Assembly: GCF_035920345.1 (NCBI RefSeq)
Contig: NZ_CP109149.1
Span: 5,828,001 to 5,892,000, forward strand
Direction of reading: 5' to 3'
Length of the DNA stretch: 64,000 nt
Origin: Nocardia vinacea
Lineage (GTDB): Bacteria > Actinomycetota > Actinomycetes > Mycobacteriales > Mycobacteriaceae
How positions within the stretch are numbered: the first letter of the stretch is position 1; each line of letters starts with the position of its first letter. The notes beneath the pieces are model-generated. The model was not told the DNA's origin, did no database searches, and was given only the letters and a program-made list of their open reading frames with translations. The position numbers and the translations under genes were made by a program. Below are positions 7,951 through 17,652 of the stretch, piece after piece.

Positions 7951-10752
7951 GTGAAGCGGAGGCAACGGAAGCGGATGGAAGCTGCACCGCGGTCCTGGCA
8001 ATTCAGTCTGTCCAACTGGTCGGTCACTCGCAAGGTTGGCATCGTGCTGGTCCTGCCTGTGCTGCTGGCCACCGTCTTCGCCGTGCTCCGCATCAACAAC
8101 GAACTGCGCACCATGTCCCAGTTGGATGCGGCGACCGAACAGGTCATCATCATTCGCCCGATCGTCAAGTTCGGAACGGCCACCGAACAACTCGCGGTCG
8201 CGGCGACCGCCTCCTGGGGTAACACCGCGGATCCGGCGACAGACGCGGCAATGACGAAATTCGATCAGGCGCTCGCCGATCTCGAGGCCGGAATGCGCAC
8301 CACCAAGGTGAGCACCCGGGTCACCTCCGAATTGGCCTCGGCCGTCGCCACCGGCACCACCATGCGCAATAGCCTGCGCAACGGATCGCCGATGATGGTC
8401 GGTGAACAGGCCGATGAGATCGCGGTTCGCATCGGCAACGCGTATGCGCTCTCGCCCTCGGTCGAGGACCTCGTCATCCAGCGCTACTTCCTGCAGATCG
8501 GCGCGATCCAGAACGCCCGGCGGGTACTCACCCAGCAGCGCATGATGATCGGCTCCCCCGATGCCGGCCGCAATCCGAGCGTGCGCGCGAAGGTGCTCAC
8601 CTCCGCCGGTGCCGAGATGACCATGATCAATACCTACGGCATCATCCTTCCGGACAATGCGCCGAACATGCGGCCACTGCTGGACGCGGTCGGCATCCGC
8701 CTCGGCGCATTCAGTCAGAACGGTGGGGATCCGACATCGAATCCGGCCGTACTGGATTCACTGCAGGTCAGCTCGGACACCTACGAGAAGACGACCAATT
8801 CCCTCGCCGACACCATCGATAAGGCGCTGGCGCATCGGACCACCGAGGCGCAGACCGGTGCGCTGCGCGAGACCACGATCGTCATCGGCATGCTGCTGGC
8901 CGGTCTTGCGCTGGCCCTCGCCGTCGCGCGCACGCTGGTCGTGCCGGTGCGCAGGCTACGCCGCGACGCGCTCGAGGTCGCGCACGTCAAGCTGCCCGAC
9001 GAACTCGCGGTGGTGCGCAGCGGTGGCGCCACCCCGGAGATCACCCCGGTCGGTGTGCACACCACCGACGAGGTCGGCCAGCTGGCCCGCGCCGTCGACG
9101 AAATCCACGAGCAGGCGCTGAACCTCGCCGCCGATCAGGCCCGACTGCGACTGCAGATCGGGAATATGTTCGAAACCCTTTCCCGCCGTAGCCAATCCCT
9201 GGTCGAACAGCAGCTGTCGCTGATCGAGGATCTCGAACACGACGAGGACAATGCCGAGCGGCTGCAGAGCCTGTTCCGCCTCGACCACCTCGCCACCCGC
9301 ATGCGCCGCAACGGCGACAACCTGCTGGTGCTCGCCGGTACCGCGCTGCGCCGCGGTCAACTACATCCGGTGCCGCTATCGGACATGCTCTGGAGTGCGG
9401 TCTCCCAGGTGGAGGACTACCAGCGGGTCGAGATCGGCGCGGTGCCCGACGGTATCGTCGCAGGTGAGCCCGCGGTCGATATCGAACATCTGCTGGCCGA
9501 ACTGATCGATAACGCGCTGCGCTACTCCCCGCCGACCACACCGGTCGCGGTGATGGTGGCGCGCGCGGTCGACGGCGGCTACCTGATCGAGATCACCGAC
9601 CGCGGCCTCGGCATGTCACTCGAGGACCTGCAGCTCACCAACGACCGGCTGGCCTCCGGTGGTGAGGTGACCGTCGAAACTGCCCGCCGCATGGGCCTTT
9701 TCGTCGTCGGCCGCCTCGCCAAGCGGCATACCATCACGGTGAGCCTGCGCCGCACCTCGACCATGGCGCAGCAGCCCGGCATCACCGCGAGCGTGCACCT
9801 GCCCGGCGCGTTGGTCGCGCCGCCGCTCGATGCGACCGATCCGAACCAGCGGGCCATCGAAGCGCAGGTCATAGCCGCGTTGCCCGGCCCCTCCCAACAA
9901 CAGCCGCCGCGCACGCTGGTGCCGGTGCCGAGCCTGCCACAGCGTGAACCGTCGCGGTTCGCGGTCACCAGTTCCGGTCTGCCACAACGTCGTCCGACCA
10001 TGCGCGTCGCCGACGCGCCTGAGATACCGATACCCGGCGATGATCACACCGAAACCTCGGTCGACGTATTCGCGGAGAATCCGAGCAGCCGCCGCGGCGA
10101 GGACGACCGGTCCCGCATCGCGCCGTTCGGGCCGCCGACCCCGACGGATGAGCCTGCCACCGGACCGAATTCGGTCATCGACGTGGAACCGCAAGTCACC
10201 GATCTGTGGGCCGAACAGCCCGACGAACCGGTGGACACCGGATCGAACCCGATCGTCTCCCGCGAGCCCGCCGAGCCGCATCCGACCGCCGCCCTGCGGC
10301 CGCCGCTGCCGACCAGAAGGCCCGCCGCAGCAACGGAACCCGACCCGACCTCGACCCGACTACAGCCGGTCTCGGCCGACGCCGCGACCAATACCTCGAC
10401 CCGACTACAGCCCGTGCAGGGCGAATCGCCCACCCCGATCTATCAGCGGATGGTCTCGGAGTGGTTGGTCGAGCCCGCGACGGCACAACCATCGTCCTCG
10501 GCATGGACCTCCCCCGCCGACGCGGGCTGGACGGCCGCCGAGCAGGCCAGCCATCCGACCGCCGACGCGCGCACCGTCGGCGGACTGCCGATCCGCAGGC
10601 CCGGAGCGCAATTGGTGCCCGGCGGCCTCGCGCCGGTGGAGGAACCCGGCGTACGCGATCCGGAGGAGATCCGGAACAACTTGACCAGGCATCTCAGTGG
10701 GGTCCGCAGCGGGCGGGCCGAAGCGCAGTACAACGACGGAGGGCTTGTATGA
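7951..10752 (+). CDS. Conservon sensor-kinase-like ATPase (CvnA type)
   Basis: A 933-residue membrane protein. Transmembrane helices at about 28-47 and 308-330 flank an extracytoplasmic sensor region. A HAMP-like linker leads to a helical block with [16 protein letters not shown], where the His is the probable phosphoacceptor, and then a GHKL ATPase domain ([15 protein letters not shown] near 515, DRGLGMS). The last 300 residues are Pro/Thr-rich and probably disordered. GTG 7951 is used; ATG 7975, with GGAGG 12 bases upstream, is an alternative. It begins a five-gene operon with ATGA-type overlaps, the actinobacterial conservon layout, in which kinase, roadblock protein, DUF742 protein and GTPase form a membrane complex resembling a G-protein-coupled receptor system. 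The signal is unknown. Confidence 0.9.
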   Translation: MKRRQRKRMEAAPRSWQFSLSNWSVTRKVGIVLVLPVLLATVFAVLRINNELRTMSQLDAATEQVIIIRPIVKFGTATEQLAVAATASWGNTADPATDAAMTKFDQALADLEAGMRTTKVSTRVTSELASAVATGTTMRNSLRNGSPMMVGEQADEIAVRIGNAYALSPSVEDLVIQRYFLQIGAIQNARRVLTQQRMMIGSPDAGRNPSVRAKVLTSAGAEMTMINTYGIILPDNAPNMRPLLDAVGIRLGAFSQNGGDPTSNPAVLDSLQVSSDTYEKTTNSLADTIDKALAHRTTEAQTGALRETTIVIGMLLAGLALALAVARTLVVPVRRLRRDALEVAHVKLPDELAVVRSGGATPEITPVGVHTTDEVGQLARAVDEIHEQALNLAADQARLRLQIGNMFETLSRRSQSLVEQQLSLIEDLEHDEDNAERLQSLFRLDHLATRMRRNGDNLLVLAGTALRRGQLHPVPLSDMLWSAVSQVEDYQRVEIGAVPDGIVAGEPAVDIEHLLAELIDNALRYSPPTTPVAVMVARAVDGGYLIEITDRGLGMSLEDLQLTNDRLASGGEVTVETARRMGLFVVGRLAKRHTITVSLRRTSTMAQQPGITASVHLPGALVAPPLDATDPNQRAIEAQVIAALPGPSQQQPPRTLVPVPSLPQREPSRFAVTSSGLPQRRPTMRVADAPEIPIPGDDHTETSVDVFAENPSSRRGEDDRSRIAPFGPPTPTDEPATGPNSVIDVEPQVTDLWAEQPDEPVDTGSNPIVSREPAEPHPTAALRPPLPTRRPAAATEPDPTSTRLQPVSADAATNTSTRLQPVQGESPTPIYQRMVSEWLVEPATAQPSSSAWTSPADAGWTAAEQASHPTADARTVGGLPIRRPGAQLVPGGLAPVEEPGVRDPEEIRNNLTRHLSGVRSGRAEAQYNDGGLV

Positions 10753-11156
10753 CCAACCCGAACAGCACCACGGACGAGAACCTCAACTGGCTGGTTGCCC
10801 GCTTCACCAAGGATGTGCCCGGAGTGTCGCACGCGGTGCTGGTGACGGCGGACGGTCTGCTGCAGGCGACCAGCCCGAATCTACCCTCGGACCGCGCCGA
10901 ACAGCTTTCCGCGGTCACCGCGGGTCTGGCCAGCCTCGCCACCGGCGCGGCATCGCTGTTCGACGGCGGCAAGGTGATGCAGTCGATCGTGGAGATGCAG
11001 CGCGGCTACCTGTTGGTGATGAGCGTCGGCAACGGGTCGCACCTGGCCGTGCTCGCCAACAAGTCGCACGACATCGGTCGGATCGGCTACGAAATGGCCC
11101 TGCTCGTCGACCGTGTGGGCACGGTGGTCACGGCCACCGCCCGGACAGCCGTCTGA
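10749..11156 (+). CDS. Roadblock/LC7-domain protein (CvnB type)
   Basis: A 135-residue cytoplasmic protein consisting of one roadblock/LC7 fold ([21 protein letters not shown] at the start; [18 protein letters not shown] in the middle). Such proteins act as GTPase-regulating or scaffold subunits; the conservon partner is the GTPase at 11519-12184, which resembles MglA as this resembles MglB. The ATG at 10749 overlaps the TGA of the kinase gene by four bases, which fixes the start against a longer open frame upstream. Confidence 0.92.
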   Translation: MTNPNSTTDENLNWLVARFTKDVPGVSHAVLVTADGLLQATSPNLPSDRAEQLSAVTAGLASLATGAASLFDGGKVMQSIVEMQRGYLLVMSVGNGSHLAVLANKSHDIGRIGYEMALLVDRVGTVVTATARTAV

Positions 11157-11163
11157 TCCAACG

Positions 11164-11538
11164 ATGTCGAGTCCATTCGGCCACGGACCGAACCGGCCGA
11201 CCACCCGCGTCAGACCGTATGCCCTGACCTCCGGGCGTACCGAACCCGCGGTCGACCTACCGCTCGAAGCGGTTATCGAAACCCTGTCGTACACTGCGCA
11301 TCTCGACTGGCCGGCGGGCGATCTGCGCACCGAGATCCTGCGGCTGGGCACGCACCGGCTGTCGGTCGCCGAGATCGCCGCCCACCTGGATCGACCGCTC
11401 GGCATGGTCCGGGTCATGGTCGGTGACCTCGTCGTCGACGGCGCGCTGCGCGTGCATTCGACACTGACCGACGAGGCGAGCTTCGACGAGCGCCGTTCCC
11501 TTATGGAGAGGACTTTGCGTGGACTCCGTGCCCTATAG
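11164..11538 (+). CDS. DUF742 protein (CvnC type)
   Basis: A 124-residue cytoplasmic protein of the DUF742 family, with RPYALTSGRTEP near the start and a winged-helix-like C-terminal half (LSVAEIAAHLDRPLGMVRVMVGDL). Third gene of the conservon: it starts eight bases after the roadblock gene and its 3' end overlaps the GTPase gene by 20 bases. The helix-turn-helix-like segment hints at DNA or protein contact, but the molecular role of the family is not established. Confidence 0.9.
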   Translation: MSSPFGHGPNRPTTRVRPYALTSGRTEPAVDLPLEAVIETLSYTAHLDWPAGDLRTEILRLGTHRLSVAEIAAHLDRPLGMVRVMVGDLVVDGALRVHSTLTDEASFDERRSLMERTLRGLRAL

Positions 11539-12184
11539 GCAAGGCGGAAATTACGGGCAGCCCGGCAACTCCGGATCCGGCAATACCGGACCCGCCGAGG
11601 CCGACACTCGGGTCGCCTCGACCAAGATCGTGGTCGCGGGCGGCTTCGGCGCGGGCAAGACGACCTTCGTCGGCGCGGTATCGGAGATCGTTCCCCTACG
11701 CACCGAGGCCATGGTGACCCGCTTTTCCGACGGCATCGACGATCTCGCCGATACCCCGGACAAGGAAACCACCACGGTCGCAATGGATTTCGGCCGCATC
11801 ATCCTGCCCGGCAACCTGGTGCTGTACCTGTTCGGCACGCCCGGCCAGCGCCGCTTCTGGTTCATGTGGGACGACCTGATCCGCGGCGCCATCGGCGCGG
11901 TGGTGCTCATCGACACCCGACGGCTCGAGGACAGCTTCGCGGCCGTCGACTTCTTCGAGGCGCGCAAGCTGCCGTTCCTGATCGCGGTCAACCGCTTCCC
12001 GGACGCGCCCCGCTTCCCGATCGCCGAACTGCGCGAGGCGCTTTCGGTGCGTGAAGGGGTGCCCATCGTGGATATCGACGCGCGCAATGCCATGGAGGTC
12101 CGCCAGGCGCTGGCGGCCGTCACCGAATACGCGATCGCCCAACTGAAGGCGCTCGAATTGGAAGGAACCGCCCGACATGCATGA
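11519..12184 (+). CDS. Conservon small GTPase (CvnD type)
   Basis: A 221-residue GTP-binding protein of the ATP/GTP-binding conservon family. P-loop GGFGAGKTT at about 40-48, switch II LFGTPGQRRFWFMW at about 100-113, and the base-recognition motif NRFPDA in place of the usual NKxD. The first 25 residues are Gly/Asn-rich and disordered. GTG 11519 has GGAGAGG about eight bases upstream, inside the end of the DUF742 gene. It should cycle between nucleotide states under control of the roadblock partner and the membrane kinase-like protein. Confidence 0.93.
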   Translation: MDSVPYRQGGNYGQPGNSGSGNTGPAEADTRVASTKIVVAGGFGAGKTTFVGAVSEIVPLRTEAMVTRFSDGIDDLADTPDKETTTVAMDFGRIILPGNLVLYLFGTPGQRRFWFMWDDLIRGAIGAVVLIDTRRLEDSFAAVDFFEARKLPFLIAVNRFPDAPRFPIAELREALSVREGVPIVDIDARNAMEVRQALAAVTEYAIAQLKALELEGTARHA

Positions 12185-13013
12185 CGTCCGGTTGTTCGCT
12201 GCGGCGGACAACGGCGCAATGGTGGACCAGTTCTCGATGGGGTACTGGGTCGCCGCACTCTCCTTCGGTGTTTCGGTGCTCGGCGCCGTGGTCGGGCTGG
12301 CCTGCGTACTACACGCGGCGCGATCGTCGCGGTTCCGGTTGGTGTGGGTGACCTCGGCCGCGGTGGCGCTCGGCGACGTCGGGGCCTGGCTGTCGACCTC
12401 GGTCGCGCTGCTCGGCCTCGATATTTCGGGTACCGCGGCGCGCTTCGACGGCGGCAAGATGATCGCGGCCATGGTGACCTCGTTCGTCGCGGTATTCGTC
12501 GCGCTGATCATCATCGGCCGTCGGCTGCAACTGGCCCGGCTCATCCCCGGCGGACTGGTCATGGGATTCGGCATCGGCCTCACCCTGTATCTGGGGCTCG
12601 GATCCATCCGCATCCAGGGGTCGATCGATATCTCCCCGTGGCTCGCGGCGGTGGCGATGGTGGTCGCGCTGCTCACCGGTGTCGGCACGCTGTGGTCGTT
12701 CCAGGCGCTGCACGGTCTGCTCGCGCGAGCGGCCACGGTGCTGCTGTTCGCCGTCGGTGTGGGAGGCATGTATTACGCCGGGGTCGCGGCCCTCGACCCG
12801 AACGTCGATACCGCCGCGAAGGCACCGGACGGACTCACGCTGTTCGAATTCGTCTTCCCGATGTTCGTCATCGGATCGCTCGCGCTGACGGTCCCGATCA
12901 GCGCGGTGCTCATCGCACCGGACCGCCGCGAGACGGCGGCGGCGCTCGAGGCCAAGCGCCGGTCCGAGCTGCGGTCGGACCGGCTCCGGTCCGAGCTCCA
13001 GTCGGCGCGCTGA
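12177..13013 (+). CDS. Seven-helix MHYT-like membrane protein, fifth conservon gene
   Basis: A 278-residue integral membrane protein with about seven hydrophobic segments. It overlaps the GTPase gene by eight bases, so it belongs to the conservon operon. The pattern resembles MHYT sensor domains, in which three repeats each carry a membrane-edge Met-His-Tyr-Thr motif. Here the motif positions are degenerate: GDVGAWLS near residue 61 and GGMYYAGVAAL near 197, with no His. A metal- or gas-binding role like that proposed for intact MHYT proteins is therefore doubtful. The C-terminal 25 residues are a charged, repetitive cytoplasmic tail (RSELRSDRLRSELQ). Confidence 0.75.
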   Translation: MHDVRLFAAADNGAMVDQFSMGYWVAALSFGVSVLGAVVGLACVLHAARSSRFRLVWVTSAAVALGDVGAWLSTSVALLGLDISGTAARFDGGKMIAAMVTSFVAVFVALIIIGRRLQLARLIPGGLVMGFGIGLTLYLGLGSIRIQGSIDISPWLAAVAMVVALLTGVGTLWSFQALHGLLARAATVLLFAVGVGGMYYAGVAALDPNVDTAAKAPDGLTLFEFVFPMFVIGSLALTVPISAVLIAPDRRETAAALEAKRRSELRSDRLRSELQSAR

Positions 13014-13021
13014 GCCGACTG

Positions 13022-13053
13022 GAGCCTCGCTGCCGATCAGATCCGAGGGGCTC
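13022..13053. terminator. Possible shared terminator between convergent genes
   Basis: GAGCCTCG at 13022-13029 pairs with CGAGGGGCTC at 13044-13053 with a small bulge. It lies between the conservon and the VOC gene, which converge. No T run. Confidence 0.35.
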
Positions 13054-13882
13054 AGGCCTTGGGTGCAGGCATCGTCCCGACGGTCTTGCTCGGATCGATG
13101 ATGCCGATCGCCTCGCCCTGCGGACCGGCGATGACAGCCGAGCGTCCGGCGGGTGAATCCGCGATCGCCTGCAGCACCCGGCCGCCCAATTCCGTTGTCT
13201 TGGCGACGCCGGCGTCCACATCGTCGTGCTGGAACCACACCCGCCAATATGACGGCATACCGTCGGCAGCCCCGCCCTCAGATACTTTCAGCCCGGACTC
13301 GTCGGCTATGCCACCGACGCCCTCGGTTCTGGTCGGCGGGGTGAACACCACGTACTCGGCGTCGCCGAAGTCGAATTCGGTGTAGCTGAAGCCGAATACG
13401 TCGCCGTAGAACTTCTTGGCCGCCTCGATATCGCGAGTGTGCAGTTCGTTCCAGCCGTAGGCGCCGTGCTCGTTGTAGACGGCCGCGCCGTTGTGTCCCG
13501 TCGCCTGCCATACCGCGAAGACCGCGCCGACCGGATCGGTCGCGACGAACATCCGGCCGAACTCCATGACATCGAAGGGCGGCACGATCAGCTCACCGCC
13601 CGCCTGCTGCACCTTCGCCGCGGCGGCATCGGCGTCGGTGACCGCGAAGTAGGTGGTCCAGACCGATGGCATACCCGGCATCGATGGCGGTTTCGGACCG
13701 ATTCCGGCCACCGGCGCGCCGGCCTTCATCGCCATCAAATAGCCGCCCGAATCCGGGCCGCCGTCCTGGATCTCCCAGCCGAACAAACCCGCGTAGAACT
13801 GCGCGGCCTTACCCGGATCCTCGACCTGACAGTCGATCCAGGCCGGTGTTCCCTCGGGCCATGCGTCGTTGCGTATGGGCAT
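13052..13882 (-). CDS. Two-domain VOC (glyoxalase/bleomycin-resistance fold) protein
   Basis: A 276-residue cytoplasmic protein with two vicinal-oxygen-chelate domains. The first (about 10-125) opens PAWIDCQVEDPGKAAQFYAGLFGWE; the second (about 140-260) carries ELHTRDIEAAKKFYGDVFGF. Proteins of this subgroup are often annotated as hydroxylases or antibiotic-binding proteins, but the substrate cannot be read from sequence. It is a monocistronic gene converging on the conservon. The start MPIRNDAWPEG is the family's usual beginning. Confidence 0.85.
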   Translation of the reverse strand: MPIRNDAWPEGTPAWIDCQVEDPGKAAQFYAGLFGWEIQDGGPDSGGYLMAMKAGAPVAGIGPKPPSMPGMPSVWTTYFAVTDADAAAAKVQQAGGELIVPPFDVMEFGRMFVATDPVGAVFAVWQATGHNGAAVYNEHGAYGWNELHTRDIEAAKKFYGDVFGFSYTEFDFGDAEYVVFTPPTRTEGVGGIADESGLKVSEGGAADGMPSYWRVWFQHDDVDAGVAKTTELGGRVLQAIADSPAGRSAVIAGPQGEAIGIIDPSKTVGTMPAPKA

Positions 13883-14007
13883 CGGTCATCTCCGTTTCTA
13901 GTGAATAGGCACCTCCAGGGACCTAGTCAACCACCGGGCGCCGACGGTTTCGGTGGGTTCGGCAATGCCGCCGATTTCGGCCCACGACACCCCCTACAGT
14001 GAGAGAT

Positions 14008-15033
14008 ATGCGTTTGGGGTTGGACTACGCAGGGGGCCGTCCCGGCGGCGCGGCCATTCGAGAATCCGGTTTCGATTTCGTCGTGCGCTACCTCTCCGAG
14101 GGTGGTCCGACCCTGCCCGGCAAACAGTTGACTCCGGCCGAGGCCGACGACCTGCGGGCGAACGGCATCTCCATCGTGTCGAACTGGGAGACCACTGCGG
14201 CCAGGATGCTGGACGGCTACGGCGCCGGAATCGTCGATGCCCGTGCGGGTTTGGCGCAGGTGCTGCACTGTGGCGGTCGGTCGGATCGGCCGATCTACTT
14301 CTCCGCGGATTTCGACTCGACACCGCAGGATCAGGTGGCGATCAACGCCTATCTCGAAGGCGCGGCCACCGTGCTCGGCGCCGCGAATGTGGGTATCTAC
14401 GGCGGGTTCTGGTCGATCAGCCGGGCGTTGGACGCGGGCGTCGCGGCCTGGTCGTGGCAGACCGATGCCTGGTCGGGCACCAATGTGGAGACCAGGCGCA
14501 ACATCCATCAGACATTGCGGCAGGTGGTCGTCGGGGGCGTGCTCTGCGATGTAAACGAAGCCGAGACAATCGATTTCGGTCAGTGGGACTTCGTACAGGA
14601 GGAACCGGACGTGACGCCGGAACAAGAGGCAGTGCTGCGCGATATCCAGATCCAGCTGCGTGGTCCGGAGCTGTCCGGTTGGCCGCAACTCGGCACCGAT
14701 GCGGAGGGCCGCTATCGCACGCTGGTGGACGGTGTAGCGGCGGCGCTGCAGCGGATCAAGGAGCTGGAGGACGAATCTGCCGATTTGCGTACGCAAGTCG
14801 GCGAATTGCGTACGGAGATCAGCGAACTCGAAGCCACCACCGCAGATCTGGTGGAAGAGGTGAAGCGGTTGGACGGGCCGCATTGGCCGTGGCCGCTCTC
14901 ACTGATCGAGGGTCCGGCCGACTTCGTGGGTGAGCAACTGGCTCGGCTGGAGTCCCTGTTGCCGGACTTGCCAGGTCTGTCCAGTGGCCGGGAAGTGGGG
15001 AAATCGGCAGAGAGGCCGGAAGTTTGGCGATGA
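14008..15033 (+). CDS. DUF1906 glycoside-hydrolase-like protein with coiled coil
   Basis: A 341-residue protein. Residues 1-190 form a DUF1906 domain (MRLGLDYAGG, FVVRYLSEGGPTLPGKQLT, GIYGGFW, WSWQTDAW), the TIM-barrel fold of Rv2525c-like proteins related to peptidoglycan or polysaccharide hydrolases. Residues about 255-290 are a heptad coiled coil (DLRTQVGELRTEISELEAT). No signal peptide is visible at the N-terminus. ATG 14008 is used because the domain starts there; a GTG three codons upstream is also possible. Similar domains occur in phage lysins and secreted actinobacterial proteins; the actual substrate is unknown. Confidence 0.8.
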   Translation: MRLGLDYAGGRPGGAAIRESGFDFVVRYLSEGGPTLPGKQLTPAEADDLRANGISIVSNWETTAARMLDGYGAGIVDARAGLAQVLHCGGRSDRPIYFSADFDSTPQDQVAINAYLEGAATVLGAANVGIYGGFWSISRALDAGVAAWSWQTDAWSGTNVETRRNIHQTLRQVVVGGVLCDVNEAETIDFGQWDFVQEEPDVTPEQEAVLRDIQIQLRGPELSGWPQLGTDAEGRYRTLVDGVAAALQRIKELEDESADLRTQVGELRTEISELEATTADLVEEVKRLDGPHWPWPLSLIEGPADFVGEQLARLESLLPDLPGLSSGREVGKSAERPEVWR

Positions 15034-15077
15034 GCGGGTTCCCGGAGATCCGGTGAACCGGGGTTCCGAGAACCCGC
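15034..15077 (+). terminator. Stem-loop after the DUF1906 gene
   Basis: GCGGGTTCCCGG pairs with CCGAGAACCCGC (15034-15045 with 15066-15077, one wobble) starting at the stop codon. No T run follows. Confidence 0.55.
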
Positions 15078-15380
15078 CCTCCCGGATGAGGGTACCGGCG
15101 CGAGAGCACGAAATCATCACTGCGCCAGGACTTTTACGGACACGAAAAACCAACTCACAGTACGTAATTGATCGATGAGCTATCGCATCGCAATCGTGGA
15201 ACCAGAAAATTGCCACGTGACATGATCCACTTGGATAGCTATCAGATTGCCACACTCTCGAGTGGTTCCGATCCGAGACCGGCATCGAGCCATTCCGGTC
15301 GATCGACCATCGACCCTGCGCGTTCCGTCCCATGCCAGCAGCGCGCGAGTTATCGTCAGCTCGCACATACCGGTTCGTAC
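15078..15380. other. Spacer before the small helical protein gene
   Basis: About 300 bases without a credible gene or recognisable element. It is noticeably more AT-rich around 15100-15270 than its flanks, which fits a promoter region for the gene at 15393. Confidence 0.3.
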
Positions 15381-15392
15381 GAAGGAGTTCGC

Positions 15393-15617
15393 ATGACCGT
15401 AAACGTGGTGCTCGACAAGGCTCTCGACAAGGAATTCGAGAACAAGTCGCTGAAGGACATCCTCTCCGCCCCGCCGTCGGCGCTGGCGGGCCTCACCCCG
15501 GCGCACGATAAGCAGTTGCTGGAAGCTCTGAAAATCAAGACCATCGCCGACCTCGGCAACAACAAGTTCTTCCAGCTCGCCGCCACCTTGGTGCAGCTCG
15601 CCGAAAACGAGGGTTGA
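15393..15617 (+). CDS. Small helix-hairpin-helix-like protein
   Basis: A 74-residue cytoplasmic protein. The ATG at 15393 is preceded by a strong GAAGGAG seven bases away, which sets the start. The centre, LAGLTPAHDKQLLEALKIK followed by TIADLGNNKFFQLA, looks like a single helix-hairpin-helix unit of the DUF4332-like kind, often found as a short stand-alone protein in actinobacteria. Function unknown; such units can bind DNA or proteins. It is isolated, with its own upstream region and the ribosomal gene rpmF converging on it. Confidence 0.7.
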   Translation: MTVNVVLDKALDKEFENKSLKDILSAPPSALAGLTPAHDKQLLEALKIKTIADLGNNKFFQLAATLVQLAENEG

Positions 15618-15686
15618 GCGCCCCCTCGGCAGTACACGGCGGCCCGGCAGAACCATCTGCCGGGCCGCCATTCGTTCCAGCGCGGG

Positions 15687-15860
15687 TCAGATCCGTTCCG
15701 GATCGACGAGCCCGCGCCGCACCGCCTGCACCAACCGACGCGGCACCTTGTGTACGACCCCACCGACACTGACCGGCACCAGGTCCGGTGGGGTCGCCTT
15801 CCACTGCGAGCGGCGGCTGCGCGTATTGGACCGCGACATCCTGCGCTTGGGCACCGCCAT
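15687..15860 (-). CDS. rpmF: Ribosomal protein L32, zinc-free paralogue
   Basis: A 57-residue L32: [20 protein letters not shown] at the N-terminus and [12 protein letters not shown] at the end. It has no cysteine, whereas the zinc-binding form carries two Cys pairs. Such copies replace the zinc form during zinc starvation. It starts one base after the L31 stop codon, so it is the last gene of the minus-strand arm of the divergent zinc-response locus. Confidence 0.93.
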   Translation of the reverse strand: MAVPKRRMSRSNTRSRRSQWKATPPDLVPVSVGGVVHKVPRRLVQAVRRGLVDPERI

Positions 15861-15861
15861 G

Positions 15862-16158
15862 TCAGCCCTCCCCTCGTGAAGGCTGGGACGCGGCCCGCAC
15901 CCGCTTGCCGTATTTGCGCTCGAACTTCTCCACCCGGCCCTGGGTATCCAGCACGCGGTGCGCGCCGGTCCAGAACGGGTGCGAATCGGAGGTGACGTCC
16001 ACGACCAGCAGCGGGTAGGTATTACCGTCTTCCCACTCGACAGTGCGTGCGCTGGTGGCGGTGGACCGGGTCAGGAACCGCGTTCCGGTACTCGAATCCT
16101 CGAACACCACGGGATGGTAGTCCGGATGGCTTGTGACTCTTTTTTGGCAAGTCTTCAT
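15862..16158 (-). CDS. rpmE2: Ribosomal protein L31 type B (zinc-independent)
   Basis: A 98-residue type B L31: [20 protein letters not shown] near the start, [23 protein letters not shown] in the middle, with a basic tail. It has a single Cys, in an unusual N-terminal extension (MKTCQKRVT), instead of the CxxC zinc site of type A. The ATG overlaps the stop of the CobW-like gene (ATGA), so translation is coupled. It takes the place of zinc-binding L31 under zinc limitation. Confidence 0.93.
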   Translation of the reverse strand: MKTCQKRVTSHPDYHPVVFEDSSTGTRFLTRSTATSARTVEWEDGNTYPLLVVDVTSDSHPFWTGAHRVLDTQGRVEKFERKYGKRVRAASQPSRGEG

Positions 16159-17474
16159 TTCGCTTCTCCTCTAGGGCTTTTCGCCTGACCGTCGATCGGC
16201 AGGCCGGTCGGTTCGCCCGACTCACAGGGGTCGGCATGCCATTCGCCGAAGGGGTCCTCCCACTGCCCGACCCGCTCGGGTGCGCGTTCCACCAGTCGCA
16301 GTTCGTCGTCCTCGACCAGCGCCCAGTGCAGGGCCTGCCGGATCTCGGCCGGGTCCGCGTCATGGGCCAGGATGACCAGCGAAATATCGCGGTCACCGAA
16401 CTGCTCGTCCCAGCGCAGCGCGGCCATGGCCCGGCGCATGGGGTCGGCCTGTTCCAGCTCGCTCGGACTCATCGCGGCCAGCCACGGCCCCGCGCCGCCG
16501 ACGCGCAATCCGCCGCCCGCCGATTCCAGCCACACCACCTCGTTCGGTTGGGTGGCCAGCCACATCCGTCCGCGTGCGGTCACGACGCCGTCGAAGAGCA
16601 CGTCGAGGGCCTCGTGCAGGCGGGCCGGATGGAATGGGCGGCTCGCGGCGAATTCGACCAGGGCGATACCGTATTCGGCGCCGAGCGGCGGCTGGCCGCG
16701 CAACAGCGGCGCATGGGCATCGAAGACGCGGCCGCGCCGCGAATGGGCCGGGATGCGCGCGAGCAATGCCTCGACATCGGCCGAGTCGAGCAGATCGATA
16801 TCGTCGATCCAGGCCACCGGCGCTTCGGGCACCAGCCGGGACAGCACTGCGGCGAGTCGGGCCCGATCGATTGGATCGCCGGTACTGCCATGTGCCACAA
16901 CGGCATCCGCGAAGTCGACCTGACCGACCGCCACCTGGGCCACGGTCCGGTCGTCGTCGGCGGTCGCCAGTCCGCGCTCGGCGAGGGTGTCCTCGCCGGT
17001 GGCATCGGCCATCCAGGTCCGCGCGTCCACACAGGTGAGTACAGCCTCGACCCGCACGTCACGGCCGGCCGGGCCGTCGACTCGACCCACCACTCCGGTG
17101 ACGACGATATTCTCGATCGCCTGGCATACCGCTTCCGCCTCGAAGGCCGGATCCAGTTCCAGCACAATGCGATCCACCGATTCACGGGCCGCGAGCGCGC
17201 ACAGCAGCGGCAGCAGATCGATGCGCAGGGTGCAGGACACGCAGCCGTGCGCCAACTCGAGCACAGTCGAGGTCTCCTGCTCGCCGATGCGCACCGTGCG
17301 ATGCACGATGCCCTCGCCGAGTCCGCTCAGGTCGTGGCGGATGGTGACGGTGCCCGGCGTCTCGCGCAGCGCGGCGGCCACACCCGCCGCGGCCGCTCCG
17401 GCGCATCCGGCGAGCACCACGGCGGGCGTTCTCCGGTCGGACTGCCTCCCGGGTGGGAGTAGGGCGGGTTCCAC
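16155..17474 (-). CDS. CobW/Mrf-like protein of the zinc-starvation locus
   Basis: A 439-residue relative of CobW/COG0523 metallochaperone GTPases. The metal motif is present as GCVSCTLR at about 80-87 and the CobW C-terminal domain follows ([34 protein letters not shown]). The usual P-loop lysine is missing: the corresponding stretch reads [13 protein letters not shown], so GTP hydrolysis is doubtful. In mycobacteria a similar gene beside the alternative ribosomal genes encodes Mrf, which helps load the hibernation factor Mpy onto zinc-free ribosomes; that role is inferred here. GTG 17474 is preferred because an open frame 35 codons longer would run into the Zur-like box at 17565-17580. Confidence 0.8.
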   Translation of the reverse strand: MEPALLPPGRQSDRRTPAVVLAGCAGAAAAGVAAALRETPGTVTIRHDLSGLGEGIVHRTVRIGEQETSTVLELAHGCVSCTLRIDLLPLLCALAARESVDRIVLELDPAFEAEAVCQAIENIVVTGVVGRVDGPAGRDVRVEAVLTCVDARTWMADATGEDTLAERGLATADDDRTVAQVAVGQVDFADAVVAHGSTGDPIDRARLAAVLSRLVPEAPVAWIDDIDLLDSADVEALLARIPAHSRRGRVFDAHAPLLRGQPPLGAEYGIALVEFAASRPFHPARLHEALDVLFDGVVTARGRMWLATQPNEVVWLESAGGGLRVGGAGPWLAAMSPSELEQADPMRRAMAALRWDEQFGDRDISLVILAHDADPAEIRQALHWALVEDDELRLVERAPERVGQWEDPFGEWHADPCESGEPTGLPIDGQAKSPRGEAK

Positions 17475-17564
17475 GCAGCACCCCTTTCGGTATCCAATTC
17501 GGCATGAGCGGAGGCCCTCCGTGGTTACGCAGGCTGCGTCCGCCGGGCCTGATCCACTCATATC

Positions 17565-17580
17565 GGAAACGATTTTCATT
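17565..17580 (-). promoter_or_regulatory. Candidate Zur box for the CobW-rpmE2-rpmF arm
   Basis: GGAAACGATTTTCATT is an imperfect AT-rich inverted repeat (GAAA...TTTC around a central GAT) resembling actinobacterial Zur operators. It lies about 90 bases upstream of the minus-strand start. Confidence 0.6.
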
Positions 17581-17614
17581 TGCTGTCAGGCAACGGTACA
17601 TTGTCGAACAGCCG

Positions 17615-17634
17615 TTGTCGAAAATGATTGTCAA
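17615..17634 (+). promoter_or_regulatory. Candidate Zur box for the rpmB-rpmG-rpsN-rpsR arm
   Basis: TTGTCGAAAATGATTGTCAA is an imperfect 20-base palindrome with the AAAATGATT core seen in Zur operators, ending 18 bases before the rpmB start codon. Confidence 0.65.
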
Positions 17635-17652
17635 ATACTGGAAGGAGTCCGC

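Noticed and set aside
17475..17579. 35-codon N-terminal extension of the CobW-like protein
   Set aside because: It would overlap a Zur-like box and has no resemblance to the family; a GTG start downstream is better.
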